Assembly (NCBI GenBank): GCA_006384855.1
Contig: VCJN01001881.1
Location: 1 to 64,000 of the forward strand
Length of the DNA stretch: 64,000 bases
Reading direction: 5' to 3'
Source: Tetraselmis striata
Taxonomy: Eukaryota > Chlorophyta > Chlorodendrophyceae > Chlorodendrales > Chlorodendraceae
The translations under genes and the position numbers were made by a program. The first letter of the stretch is position 1, and the number at the start of each line of letters is the position of its first letter. A model generated the notes under the pieces. The model saw nothing but the letters and a program-made list of their open reading frames with translations, was not told where the DNA came from and ran no database searches. Shown here piece after piece: positions 32,721 to 44,353 of the stretch.

Positions 32721-33480
32721 TCTTCGTGGTGATGCTCTGCGAAACGCGCCGTACGCCGTTGCTAGTTTCGATGATGGCACTTGCCGGGTGGTGACAACGG
32801 GCTGGGAGTAGCACAAAGGAGCGTTGCGCGAGCACCGGGCCCGCCGGGCCGCAATGGTAGTGTTGTGTGAGCGACATGCAAAGAGGGTTAGCGTTGGAGA
32901 TCGGGGTAGTCGCGCAAGCAAGGGGGAGTCGGTGTAGACTCATGATGTAGAAGGACATAAGGGGGCGGACGACGACCCGGAGGCGAGGGCAGGGGGCGGA
33001 CGACGACCCGGACACGTTGATCAATGTATGGGGAGGGAGTCCCGCTCATGTCGACGACTCCAATGCACCGTCGCTTGGAAGGCACGACCATAGCATGCGT
33101 TTCCTCGAGCCGCATATGCTTGGGGACGGTGGAGCACCCCATCATTCGGCTTTGTCGTCCGTCGGAGCCCCGGCCTTCGCCTTGCCCTCACCATAGTCCT
33201 TGATGCCGTCCTTGGCGAAGGTGGTTTGTGATGCCGTCGTCTCGCTCGCCGGGCGCGCGTTCATGAAGATGTCGTGGTCGCTGTCGCCGCCGTGCGATAG
33301 TCTCGATAGTAGAGAGACTAAAACCTACGAAGATGGTGTGTAGTGGTGGTCGGTGCAAAGACGAGCGGCTTGAATGTTTTGACAAGGCAAATATATTGCT
33401 TCATTATCACAACGCTTACCACATGGCAGCATTATGTCGTATTACATACACTCATCGAAGTCCCACGTACATATCGTACT
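32720..33480. other. Unassigned, possibly the 5' part of the recombinase element
   Basis: Minus-strand ORFs here are Arg/Pro-rich and broken, with a duplicated GGGGGCGGACGACGACCCGG motif near 32960 and 32993. Nothing is firmly assignable. Confidence 0.35.
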
Positions 33481-33940
33481 AGTACTCGTATACACAGGTA
33501 CCAATTTCGTAGTGTACCGTATAATTGTCGCACCACACTACTCCTTCTACTGGTGCATGTACTAAGCCCGCGGGTCGGGCGATGCACTGTCTATTAGTCG
33601 CGGGGGACAAGTGCGGGAAAGCTCGAAAATATTCAATTCCGGGCGTATCGGCTAGAAACGTCCGTAGTTCTTGGGTTGGGCCGCTGTTTGTCCCGGGCGT
33701 GCGTCCGGCTTGGGGCTGGGCGCCTTGTCGGCGGAGATTCTCAGCAGACGGCCTATCGGCGGCTGGGGCAAGGGGGTCGTGGGGGGCGACGGAGGCGGTG
33801 GGCGTTGGCCGCGAGCTTGGCCATGCGGGGCGCATGGGCTGGTGTGCCGGTTGTGGAGGTATGCTCGAGGGGGGCGGTGACCTCTGAGGCCTCCCATGTC
33901 GCGATGGGGGCGTGGGTCGCGGCCGGTGGAGCCGGCTCAT
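33479..33940 (-). CDS. Hypothetical proline-rich ORF
   Basis: A 153-codon ORF, Pro/Arg/Ser-rich at the start and more ordered at the end (GIEYFRAFPHLSPATNRQC). No known family. Given the adjacent recombinase remnant on the same strand, it could be part of the same mobile element. Confidence 0.2.
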   Translation of the reverse strand: MSRLHRPRPTPPSRHGRPQRSPPPSSIPPQPAHQPMRPAWPSSRPTPTASVAPHDPLAPAADRPSAENLRRQGAQPQAGRTPGTNSGPTQELRTFLADTPGIEYFRAFPHLSPATNRQCIARPAGLVHAPVEGVVWCDNYTVHYEIGTCVYEY

Positions 33941-34212
33941 GGTGCGGAACTGGATCTACACTTGACTTTCGCCGGGTGGTCGACTTCCAATGTCAGGTCG
34001 TTGTTGTCCATCTCCGTGTCTTGAGGGGATGCCGCGGCCGGGCGGTGAGCTGCTTGTAGCTGGCTAGTTGGTGGTGGCGGGAGCTCCCAAGGGAGCTAGC
34101 TTCTGTGCATGGCTGTCAAGTAGGCCGTAGTCGGCGCCGGTTGGCGAATAGTCGCCATCCTCTCCCGCCTATGCAGGTGCGTGACACTGGCTGCGACGAC
34201 TTTCGTGTCGGG

Positions 34213-34749
34213 CTATGTGTTGGTAGTAAGTCTAGCTCTACTCGCCCATGTTGGATCGGCGGTAGCTTGCTGCATAGGTGCGCGCCGGGTCACCACTCGG
34301 ACGTCGTGAGTTGTTGTGTGTGCCCCGAGCTTGGGGCTGAGGGTGCGGATCGGGTTCAAGTCGTCCCCCGCCGCACGGTTGCGGGTCACCATCAGATCGT
34401 TGAATTGCAGGGCGACTTGTGTGGCACCGTTGGCACCGGGGGAGAGATCGATTGGAGACTGGCGGTGCTGGCGGTTCAAAACGTGGAGGTGGCGGCGCGG
34501 GCAACAAGTGGGACTCGTGTGCTTACGAATTGTTTTTGCTGCAATGGTTGCTCGGATCTCGGGGATTGTGTCATGCCGCCGTGCTGTGCATCGAGTGGCG
34601 CCAACCGCGGCCTCATGTTGCTCCTCGGGTGTGTTGACGTCCATGGTGGTTGTAGTGATGGTATCTTGTGAAGCATGCTCTTCGCGCCTTTGGCGTGGCA
34701 TTTGGCCTGGTGGTGGGTCGTCCGGTCTTCGGTCGGTCCACCGTTTCAC
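34213..34749 (-). CDS. Hypothetical ORF, possibly from a mobile element
   Basis: A 178-codon ORF with a basic N-terminus (GQMPRQRREEHASQ) and later segments such as GATQVALQFNDLMVTRNRAA. No domain is recognised. It shares the strand of the recombinase remnant downstream. Confidence 0.25.
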   Translation of the reverse strand: MKRWTDRRPDDPPPGQMPRQRREEHASQDTITTTTMDVNTPEEQHEAAVGATRCTARRHDTIPEIRATIAAKTIRKHTSPTCCPRRHLHVLNRQHRQSPIDLSPGANGATQVALQFNDLMVTRNRAAGDDLNPIRTLSPKLGAHTTTHDVRVVTRRAPMQQATADPTWASRARLTTNT

Positions 34750-35173
34750 AGCAGTGCACTATCAACACTAGTAGGCGCGCCGGCTCGCCCGGATTTAGTA
34801 CATACCATGGTGAGGCTGGAGTAACGACACCACTGCAGCATGCAGTGCATGCAGCCTGCAGCTACCGACTGCACCGCAGCGTGCGGTTTTGTCCGGAAAA
34901 CGCTTGCTGTGCAGTTAACCAACAACCGTGAAAATCTGCATGGATAACATTTCTGCGGTTGTTCCCGGCCGGGACAGGTACTCTGACACGATCTATGGTT
35001 AAGCCACCACCATCTACCGTATATGACGTAAGACCGTACATGCAGTCGCCGAACCTCCATCGCACGCCATGCACATTGTCGCGCTCCCCCGTCCCACCTC
35101 CACACCTTTTCTACATCATGCATGCCACCTCGGCACTACTATTCCCCATATCTGAAGGAGAGAGTTAGGCGCT

Positions 35174-36424
35174 ATGGACGAAACGGAAGCCCCACTTTTG
35201 GCGGGCGATGCCGCAGCCGCAGCCGATGGCGGCGACGAGGACGACATTGCGGCGGACAGCGAGGCCGATGAGGCAGGCGAGCAGCTAGTTCAGCTCGGGC
35301 AAGGAAGCACGTCTAACGTCGTGGCGCTATTGGGATCGATGCCCCGCCCCTGTGGACTGGGCCGTTGCATACGCCGTTGTGCAGGAGCATGAGTATCCTT
35401 GCAACGTTGTTGTCAAAGCCCAGGCTAAAGGCCATTGGTTGTTGTCTGATGCAATCCATCGTCTCGCCCAGCTGTTCCTTCACTTGAAATCTGTCCAGCT
35501 GTTTCAGGGCGAGAATGGTGACCTGGATTTCATGGAGGAAGACCACGACCCGCCATCCCCGTAAGTGCATGCCGCTGTTTAATTTTTTGATCAATTGCCC
35601 TTGGTTAGTATAATTATGCAATAATAGCATATGATAGTGTTTGTGATATCTGACAGTGGTGCTGCTATGTCTAGGTTTGACCTCGAACACAATGAGATGC
35701 GAGCCACAATGAGAGAACACATTGCCAATCATGTCCGCCCAGCTCTGGAGCCGCTGATGTCCTTCATAGCCGACAAGGCTCATGAGATTATGGCGTTGCA
35801 GCTGGATCCGAGGTTTTGCAAGGGCCAACTGTGTGTTTTGATGCTTGTAGACAAGGATGAAGTGATGTCTGAGTACACGGAGAAGTGTCTCATCCATGCT
35901 CTCATCGCTCTGAAGAAGCATCTTACCATGTTGGAGATGCAGCGGTGTGCTCAGCCCGCTCAGCCACCTCACACACAAGCCGTGCAACTGCAGCTGCCTC
36001 TCAACATCATGACGCTGCCATGTTGGACGATGCATTATCTGATTCTGATGAAGAGGACAGCCCCGAGGAGCAGGACATGGCCGCACTCAGCCAGTCGGTC
36101 AAAGTAGAGCTCAAGAGCTTCAGGCGTTCCAATGAGCTGCCCGCATCCGGAGCTTGTAGCCCGCTGATATGGTGGAAACAACACCACAACTCTTTCCCTT
36201 TGCTTGCAGAACTTGCTCGCATGATACTTGATGTGCCTAGCTCACAGATCGAGTGCGAGCGTGTGTTTTCATTGACTGGTATCATCATCAAGGTGACCTC
36301 GAGTCCGGAATGTATTGAAATTTATCGATGGAAATACCGCGACATTCTCATAATTATGGACAAACATTATTGGACCCGAGGTCACCTTGAGTCCGAGATG
36401 AAAACATCGTTATCCACGGATTAG
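35174..36424 (+). pseudogene. hAT transposase remnant 3 (C-terminal half)
   Basis: After an acidic N-terminal ORF (from ATG 35174), coding shifts frame near 35350. It crosses a likely intron (donor CCCGTAAGT ~35560, acceptor GACAG ~35655). It continues with RPALEPLMSFIADKAHEIMA and LQLDPRFCKGQ, shifts frame again near 35990, and ends with PLIWWKQHHNSFPLLAELAR and QIECERVFSLTGI. The last two are the hAT dimerisation domain (W..n...yP.La.lAr, ..ERvFS..G). The catalytic N-terminal half is missing or unreadable, and element ends were not found. Confidence 0.6.
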
Positions 36425-37000
36425 CTCGAGCAAGTCTTCAGATTTATGGACATGCAACGGAACCAAGTTGACCTCGATTCAGGGTCATAACGTGTGGATT
36501 GCAGTGTTACTCTAGCGACCCCATGTTAATCATATAGCATTCAACAGAACCGAGGTGACTACAAGTTCATTATATAGGGAACACTAGGCCACGCGACCCC
36601 GAATTAATGCACTCGCATGTTGCATAGATAAGTCTTGCCTTGCGTGATGCGGACGGTGGTCCCGTGGAACCGTATCATAACTCGAGTCACGTCCACATAT
36701 TATGCAGGTATACATTACTCGCAGTACTAACGACGTTACATTGAGTCCGGGATGAAGCGTTCGTCACTACCCACTGGAATGAAGCGAGTTCCTCATATTT
36801 ATTGACATGCAGCGGAACCGAGGTGACCTCGATCCGGGTCATAACGTGTGGTTTACAACGTAATTGCGGCCACCTCTTGTTGGTTATATAGCACTCAACA
36901 TGACTCATGTGACCTCCGGTTCATCAAATAAGGAATACTAAGCCAACGCGGCCTGGACTTATTCGCAATGACAGACCGCACATGACAAGCATGATGGTGA
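36425..37000. repeat. Diverged direct duplication downstream of hAT 3
   Basis: Two related blocks (about 36440-36610 and 36775-36965) share the order ATTTAT.GACATGCA.CGGAACC, GGGTCATAACGTGTGG and TATATAGCA.TCAACA, with many GTGACCTC-type motifs. An inverted pair AAGGTGACCTCG / CGAGGTCACCTT lies just upstream (36290 and 36378). These may be the terminal region of the hAT 3 element. Confidence 0.55.
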
Positions 37001-37382
37001 CTGTCGATGCGCGCATGCGTGAAACGTGTCTCCGTGTCAATGTTAAAACGCATTTCGAATGAATATTTCCGCCACATCAAGACTCCGGACCAATATTGAG
37101 TCACCAATAAATGCGGGATCTCCGTGGAGTGCACTGAGCTTATTCGGACGGCCCCGTGATAATCACCATCGCGAAGAAAAGAGAGACAAGCACTGATGAG
37201 AGAGCGTCACTATAATGAGCGCCTCCATGCGGAGGCAACCATCCCCGATTCCCGGGGGCGGCCTAACATGCTATTCTGCGAGATCGACGGTATGGACTCG
37301 CCAAAAACTCGATTACCCCTCTCCGCAACGTGGTCCAAGGACGTCGTCAAGGACTAGCTCTTCCTTCATGTAACATTACTAT

Positions 37383-37974
37383 GTGAAGTACAACGGCACG
37401 CGTTCTGACGACGTGATTCTAAGCTTTCACCGACGTTTTCCCCCCGTTCCCAACACCAACTGGGAGGTTGCGCAGACGAGGCCGTGGCTTCCAGTGGTGG
37501 CCTTGCCCATGCGCGTACGTACGATTGGTACTACATACACATTGGCGGCGTTGCGTCGTCATCCTTCACGACAAGCTTCATGGGCACCAGCGTCCCCGCG
37601 GTGTCGCTGCTCGGCAAGACTATCGGCGGTAGCGAGAAGGTGTTAGAACAATGGGAGCCATGGAACGACCTTGTAATCGTCATGCGTTTCCAGGGTCAAG
37701 AGCGAGTCGACGGAGTGTACATACCTGCCTCAGGACAGCCTCGATCATGTGAGGCTCCGCCTGGAGTATATCGAGCTGAAGATCTTCCTTACGGCCTTCC
37801 AGAACAACGACCCAAGGAAGAGTGAGGCGGCGCGCAAGTTGCGCTTGGTGCAAGCGTATCTCCAAGGGCCGCAAGCGAGCCCGCGAGCTCGCGGAGATGG
37901 ATATCGACCCTAACGCGCAAGTGGCCCGACTCCACTGCGCGGACCTTTTTGATCTCGACTACCACCACCACTAG
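37383..37974 (+). pseudogene. Unrecognised protein-coding fragment, frame-shifted
   Basis: ORF 37484-37825 (FMGTSVPAVSLLGKTIGG, then WNDLVIVMRFQGQ) is followed in another frame by LEYIELKIFLTAFQNNDPRK and SEAARKLRLVQAYLQ. In a third frame it reads RARELAEMDIDPNAQVARL and ends at TAG 37972-37974 after three His codons. The composition is protein-like across frame changes, which suggests a decayed gene, possibly from a mobile element. No family is recognised. Confidence 0.35.
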
Positions 37975-38860
37975 GTAGCGTCTAGGTATTGCAGCTGGCA
38001 GCTACTGGCCCTCCCCTATAGCCCCCTTTAAGTCATATATATTTCGAAAAGCACCGGCGGACGCATTCTGCGCTATGTGTTGTTGCCGACGGCATGTCTA
38101 TGGCCCGCAACATGTGGTTTCGATGCATCACAATGTGTTGCATGTCCGAGTGCAGTCCAACACACGCATATGCGTGTCTTTTGCGAGGGTTTCGCCAACC
38201 ACCCGCCACCTCCGTTCCGCAATTCCCACATCGCAGGTTGGACCAACCTATAAAGTAAATTGACTCACAGTTATAACATGGCCAAGTGCGTGTTCATCTC
38301 CAAGAACCTGGACATGGGGAAGAAGCTGGCAGAGCTGCCAAGCGGGTACTATGGACAGCCCGCATGTGACAAGGTTACAGAAGATGTATTGGCTCCATGC
38401 GGCGAGTTTAAACTAGATGTGTGACTTGGCGCAGTGAGGATGGGTCTCTCGCATGGACAATGATCGACCAAATGCTGGAGGGCTCTAAGCCGCTGGTATC
38501 GGATGTTGATGAGTGATGCGTGCGTGCATTTATTTAGCATTTTGTTTTAAGCATGGCATTCTACCGTTGTGTGATTTATGCCGCCCTTGCCTCTGTTGTG
38601 TAGCATTATAGGCAATGCATTGCACATTGTCACTGCACAATCATACTTTGAATATAGTAGTATTATTAGACCTGAAGAAGCAAATATCTGGGTTGTTCTG
38701 CACTCACTTCAGCCTAGCTGCATCCAGACTGCAGCCCGCTGCTGCAGTACTGCAGCTTGCAATGCAATTTTGCTTATCCCGACTGCAGTCCAACCCTAAA
38801 CATACGGAGTACTTCGCCCGTGTTAAGGGCCGGCTGAAACGTGAGAAGTAAGCGCTGGCG
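37975..38860. other. Intergenic DNA without a supported gene
   Basis: Only short ORFs without recognisable domains. A CTGCAG-rich stretch occurs near 38705-38785. Confidence 0.5.
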
Positions 38861-38863
38861 AGC

Positions 38864-39056
38864 TTATGTCTTTGCAGTGCTTTCGATGTTTGCATCGTAG
38901 ACGCGGTTCTTGTTATTGAGCTTCAGCAGCTCGGTGAATTCGGGCGAACCCGTGTTCTCGGTGCGCCAGACGAGCGGAGGTAGCGCTCCCGCACGTCTTC
39001 GAGGGGGAAGGTGTCGCCGTGGTGCATCTGCGTGCCCCGCAGCTTGCGAAATTAGG
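38864..39056 (-). pseudogene. Right-hand part of an unknown ORF split by the LTR retrotransposon
   Basis: Minus-strand reading continues from the sequence at 46733-47060 once the LTR element is removed. Just past the insertion site the frame resumes as RKLRGTQMHHGDTFPLEDVR, then in a shifted frame TENTGSPEFTELLKLNNKNR. The family is unknown. It may itself be part of an older mobile element. Confidence 0.4.
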
Positions 39057-39573
39057 TGCGGCAGTCTCGCCCTCACACACGCAAAAGGCAAGACTGTCGT
39101 GAAAACACAGAGGCAATAGAGAAGAAAGAAACAATGGTTACAACGTTGTCACCACCCGCCGCTATTTATGCGCCTGGCTAGCTCGCGGCTACCCACCACC
39201 AAGCGGCACGCGCACTGCCAAGCGCGTCACCGTGGAGAGTCGTGCCTTGAAGTATCGAATAGAAGGTCGTCGCTTAGAGACCTCCGCACAAGTAGTTGAC
39301 ACCTCAGTTTATACACAAGTATACAACTGATGTTACAAAGGCAGGTGCATTATACATATATATGCCCGCTACGGGTACGCACATGCGTGTTATCCCGTAA
39401 CTACTATTGAACAGTGTACCGGTACCAGTAGGACTCATCTCATGATTCATCATCCACCAGTACTCGTATTGTGGCGCGTGACACGCGCGCGCACATACGA
39501 TACAGCAGGTACTCGTACATGCATGATGCTACGATCATACAGTACCCGTACATAGTATGCCATTATTGTCACA
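39057..39573 (-). repeat. 3' LTR of the gypsy element (517 bp)
   Basis: It starts TGCGGCAGTCTCGCC and ends ATTATTGTCACA on the plus strand. It matches 46212-46732 apart from scattered substitutions and short indels. Confidence 0.92.
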
Positions 39574-39600
39574 CTACATCTCTCCCCCCTTGATAACAGT
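39574..39600 (-). promoter_or_regulatory. Polypurine tract
   Basis: On the minus strand the bases immediately before the 3' LTR read AAGGGGGGAGAGATGTAG, the purine-rich primer site for plus-strand DNA synthesis. Confidence 0.7.
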
Positions 39601-39736
39601 GTGAAATAGCATTCCACAAGTCAGGCAGTTTAATTTGCAGTCGGCACACGTGCCGGATATTTATGCATATGTTCCACAAATTTAGGTGACTTTACAAAGT
39701 CCAACCATTTGGGAGTAGCCATAAAATCCTGCAATG

Positions 39737-41168
39737 CTATTGTCCTTTTAACATCAAACAAACGATGCCAAACAGGGCAATAGACTCATCGGCAAAGTGA
39801 ACAAGAAATTGCAAGTGAGTACCATGTAAACCGGGCATGGAACCGATCTTAACGCTGGTAATCTTGTCAATCTCATACTCATCATCAGAGTCGTCACCGG
39901 TACCAACAACAAGAGGTACATGCGGGCGCAACGGCGCAGTGGGACAGGGTCTCAAGTTATTAACATGAAATACTGGGTACAACTTAACACCAACAGGTAA
40001 TTTCAGTCGATAACTGTGACCGCCAATTTTCTCTACAATAGAAAATGGGTCAAGCTGCTTGTCCATCAGCTTTTTGCAAGACTGACCTTTGACCTTAAGC
40101 CGACGGGTATCCACAGATCCTCTATCTCCAACACTGAATATAGGAGGATTGAGCTGTTGCCTAACACTAGGACGAACAGTCAATTCATCTTTATGGACAG
40201 CCAACACTGACCGAACCAACTCATGAATCTCCTTCACATTTTGGATACGTTGCTGAGCATCACGGGAGAATGCTATTGGTGGTCTCATACCAAACAATAC
40301 ATCCGGAGGCGTTTCAGGATTGAAACCATACATAACCTCAAATGGTGCATGCTCAATGCCAAGTGCTTTGTTGGAATTATACGCAAATTCCATCAATGGT
40401 AACTGGTCTACCCAGTTTGAACCATCGAAACAACAAAACGCACGAGCCAACTCCGTGACTATGGCATTGAAGCGTTCAGTGAAACCATCTGTGTCAAGAT
40501 GTTGGCCACTAGACAATGTTCAATTTAGTGCCAAGTCTCCGCCACAGAGTTTGCCAGAATGCAGACATGAACCGTGGATCTCTATCAGACGATCACACGA
40601 GGTATTCCTGCAGCCTGAATACTTCCTTCATAAATAATTCAGCTGCATGTCCACCAGTCACGTTGACTGTGTTGGAATAAAATTGCTTGCCGGGACAGAT
40701 GGCAACACACAACCAACATAGTATTATAACCATTACTCTCAGGCAACTCGGTTATAAAATCCCAAACCAACCGTATTGCCATGGACGTGGCGGTACTGGT
40801 AAGGGCTGTGTTGGTGCAGGTGGTTGCGGACGTGCACGAACACGCCGGCACACCGAACATTGTTCACAATAGGTTTTCATGTCATACCGTATGCGTGTCC
40901 ACCAAAAACGGTCCAAGACACGTGCCAAGGTGCTTGCATAAGCACGGTGACCAACAGAATCATGTAGCTCATACAATAGCTTATTGATGATGTCACGATT
41001 GGTTGGTATACAAAGACGTCCATGTCTCCAAAAATAACCATCGTGCTCTACCACATGACCGGACTGCTTCCACTGCTTCCACCCACCATAAGGAGTAGAA
41101 CGCATCCTCTGCATATCCAGCCTTAATAAGGCGGAGAATATTGTCATCAAGGCTAAGTGACGACGCAC
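39737..41168 (-). pseudogene. Integrase region of the gypsy element
   Basis: The zinc-binding HHCC motif is visible (HDSVGHRAYAST..YCEQCSVCRR, about 40980-40880). The core follows with frameshifts near 40860, 40640 and 40516. The first catalytic Asp segment reads MLVVCCHLSRQA, where V-D is usual. The second is DRDPRFMSAFW (about 40570). The third is HLDTDGFTERFN, the E-containing segment. The C-terminal part (VKGQSCKKLM..VFHVNNLRPC) ends in a degenerate chromodomain-like stretch (FLVHFADESIALFG). Confidence 0.8.
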
Positions 41169-41679
41169 TTACAACCGACAATACCGCAGTACATGGGCGA
41201 TGTTCACTCACGAGTGATTCAGCCGCGTCCGGCACATCCCCGGTCCAATATAAGCCACCGAAACCAATCGGCTTAAAATCCGGTCTACGCGACAACGGAT
41301 CGGCTTCATTCCACTTGCCCTTTCGGTATGCAAGAGATATGGACCCAACAAACGGCTGTAAGTCGCGTACATAGCGCACTTGTCGCCGGTTCAACCTTTC
41401 TGCCGGTTGCCTGAGCAGATGACGCAAGGTGTCATGATCTGAGACAACAAGGAATCGACAGCACCCTTCAAGGTAACAACGCCAGTGCTTAATTGATTCA
41501 CAGACAGCCAAAGCTTCCAAATCATAAGCACCGTAGGTATTAACACGCTCAGCTGCATTCAGCTTTCGCGCCCAATAACTCACTGGTTGAGGACCTCCCC
41601 CTTGGTACTGCAGTAGCACTACATCAAGCCCTACGTTGGACGCATCTGTCGCTACGGTGAACGTCGCATCCGCCCCCAT
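40993..41679 (-). pseudogene. RNase H region of the gypsy element
   Basis: FTVATDASNVGLDVVLLQYQ is the start of the RNase H fold. LEALAVCESIKHWRCYL (the conserved E..A) and VVSDHDTLRHLL (the D) follow. A frame change separates it from the RT upstream, and another lies near 41090. Confidence 0.85.
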
Positions 41680-42757
41680 GGAAGGAATGGAAAGACACGG
41701 AGCGGAATCAGTCGCAGACGAAGGGTCTCAAAGGCTTCCTGACACGCCGGTGACCAGTCAACATGAGCTGGTTTAGACTTACGCAATAAGTCAGTCAATG
41801 GTGCAGTTAAATCACTGAAATGATGAATAAACTTAGAGTAGAAATTGCAGAATTGTACAAAACTTCTGACTTCACTCTGAGTTTTAGGGACAGGCCAATC
41901 CCTAACTGCAGCCACTTTGGCCTCTGAAACAGACAATTTACCATCAGCGACGGTATACCCCAAATAATCCATAGATTGCATGCCAAGGAAACATTTCTTT
42001 AATTGCAACCTCAGATTATATTCATTCAGTTTCTCAAATACTAAACGAAGGTGCTTTATGTGGTCATCATAATTATCTGAATATATACATATATCATCCA
42101 GATATACCACCACAAAGTCACGCAAAATGGTCTCAAGATGTCATTCATCATGCGCTGGAAAGTGGCTGGGGCATTGCACAAACCAAATGGCATTGCAGTC
42201 CACTCCCATAGACCATCAGGTGTCTGAAACGCTGTCTTGTGGATGTCCTCCTCTGCAATGGCAACCTGCTGCCAATAACCTGATGCTAAATCCAGATGGG
42301 TATAGCAACGGGCATTGCGGAGAGAATCCAACGTTTCATCAATTCGCGGCAAAGGATACATATCCTTTCGAGTGACCTCGTTCAGCCCACGAAAATCGAC
42401 ACACAACCGAAGGGATCCATCTGCCTTCTTAACAAAAAGAATAGGCGAACCAAACTCAGATTGACTAGGACGAACAAGTCCAGCGGCAATCGCATCTTTG
42501 AGTTGGCGATCCAATTCAGCACGTTCAGCGGGAGACAAACGATTAAGTCTTTGGCGTTTCATTCTGCGAGTTAGCTCAACTTTGTGATCCCATGGCCGAT
42601 GAACAGGCGGCCTGTTGACTGGACGCAAAATTTCAGGAAACTCGTCATACAACAAATGACGAATAGCATCCTTTTGCTCTGGTGTCATAGCATTGTCTAA
42701 ATGCAGGTCAGGATCATCCTTTATAACCGACATTTCAACGACATAGAATTCAGCCAA
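41652..42757 (-). pseudogene. Reverse transcriptase region of the gypsy element
   Basis: The upstream ORF (42757-42056) carries LRLCVDFRGLNEVTRKDMYP, the TxLDL-like THLDLASGYWQ and MPFGLCNAPATFQRMMNDIL. A single frameshift leads to the next ORF (from 42125) with FVVVYLDDICIYS, the YLDD catalytic box. The domain order and box sequences are those of Ty3/gypsy. Confidence 0.9.
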
Positions 42758-42824
42758 AGAATTATGCTAAGACGCACGAGCAGTTTTGCGCATCAACTTT
42801 TGTACCCTAGTGGAAGTAATCATG

Positions 42825-43208
42825 CTACATGCAGGAGTACGACCCACTATTACAACAAGGTACATGGGTTCCATCCATTAGAGTCATGATACGTTCCGTA
42901 CCATACTTAATGGTAACTTGCGCTTCATCAAGCCAAGTTAAACCCAATACAATGTCGGAGACTTTGAGCTCACGCAGTATATAAAATACTCGATTCTCAA
43001 ATACATGTCCTCCAACAGACAGAGACACAACAGTTGTATGGCAACATGAGACACGTTGACCATTAGCCAAACGGACAGGTGTTCTGGCTTTCAACTTTTG
43101 TATCTGCAAGTTGTTTCTGCGCACAAAGTCCTCAGATATAAAATCTAAAGATGCCAATAACACAAGCAGAGAACTGCCACGGACTACCCAACGGGGAGAA
43201 ATCCGCAA
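42825..43208 (-). pseudogene. Retropepsin-like protease region, active site not visible
   Basis: The fold is recognisable from ASLDFISEDFVRRNNL, VSLSVGGHVFENRVFYI and SDIVLGLTWLDEAQVTI (the I-L-G motif). The D-S/T-G triad expected just before ASLDFIS reads LLVLLASLDF, so the catalytic Asp appears lost. Confidence 0.7.
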
Positions 43209-43426
43209 GCGGAGAGGTTACAAAGGGCGTTTCTCCTGTGCGGTGCTCGCCTACCACGCATCATTATCAACCCGTGCATCCACAACGGCGTCATCGTTAA
43301 TTGTCACATTAACTTTCAACAATGGCCTGGGGTCATCCCAACGAGTCAAAGAAGCAATCTGAGGCAAACTTTGCCTTTGCTTACTCCAAAATGATGGATC
43401 AGTCACATTGACAGCATCACATTCAT

Positions 43427-44300
43427 TTATAGACTCAGATGCACGTTCACTAAAACTTTTGCAGAGTCCACGTTAAAACTCACATTTGGACTTGTGACAG
43501 TTTTAGGTTCAAAGTCATCAGGAAAAGCACAGTTAGCATCAACTAACCAAATGTTAACCCCATACTTTGGTGGTCTAACATCTTCATGGACTGTGGCATT
43601 TTTATCAGACCACCTGGTGAACAAAGGTGTCTTTGCCGGGTATTGCTGCAATAGTTTCCAATGCTTTGTCAAAGCACTGAATCTATCAAATGCAGGCAAT
43701 ACAAACACTCCTACAGTATGATCTTTAGCTCTATTACGGCATTGCTCAAAATGCCTCGCAATAGACTCTGTCACATGCCATGCCTGGAGGATGGATGAAC
43801 ACACGTTCATTTGACAAGTCGCGCGATAATATCGAATCTTGTTCTGAACAGATTGGCAAGTTTCGATGGGTATCCAGACCCTCATAATCCGCACACCCCT
43901 CCAGCGTAAACTGGAACATATCATGTAAGGGATCGACGATTCTATCGACCAGTCGCCACTCGGCACTGACTGCAGTCTTTCTAGGCATACAACCCCTTAG
44001 AGCCTTTACTCCACTATGAGTCGAAACTTTCCGAGCACCCGTTACATGGGCTACTGGCAAAGTCGTACATGACTCGTGTACACTATTCGAGTTCTCACCG
44101 GTAGGCGACTCAACATAGTCGTTACTACAGTCAGAGATTACGACATCGTCACTCAAATATGTACTCGTCACAGGTATATCGCCATTCAAACGTGCATTAG
44201 TCAACAATGCAGATACCTCAGGTGCCAATGACATATCGGCAGCATAAACGTCGCAATCATGCGACTCGACAGCATGACTGGACAGCATGATGCAACACAA
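43427..44300 (-). pseudogene. Extra domain between gag and protease, function unknown
   Basis: Two overlapping ORFs (44300-43746 and 43966-43427) join across a frameshift. The second contains RHFEQCRNRAKDHTVGVFVL followed by PAFDRFSALTKHWKLLQQYP, a region between gag and protease that I cannot assign to a named family. The first is low-complexity and acidic. Confidence 0.5.
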
Positions 44301-44353
44301 ACATCATTTACATCCCTATCCACTGAGCTGTCATCTGTAGAATACGGGCACCC

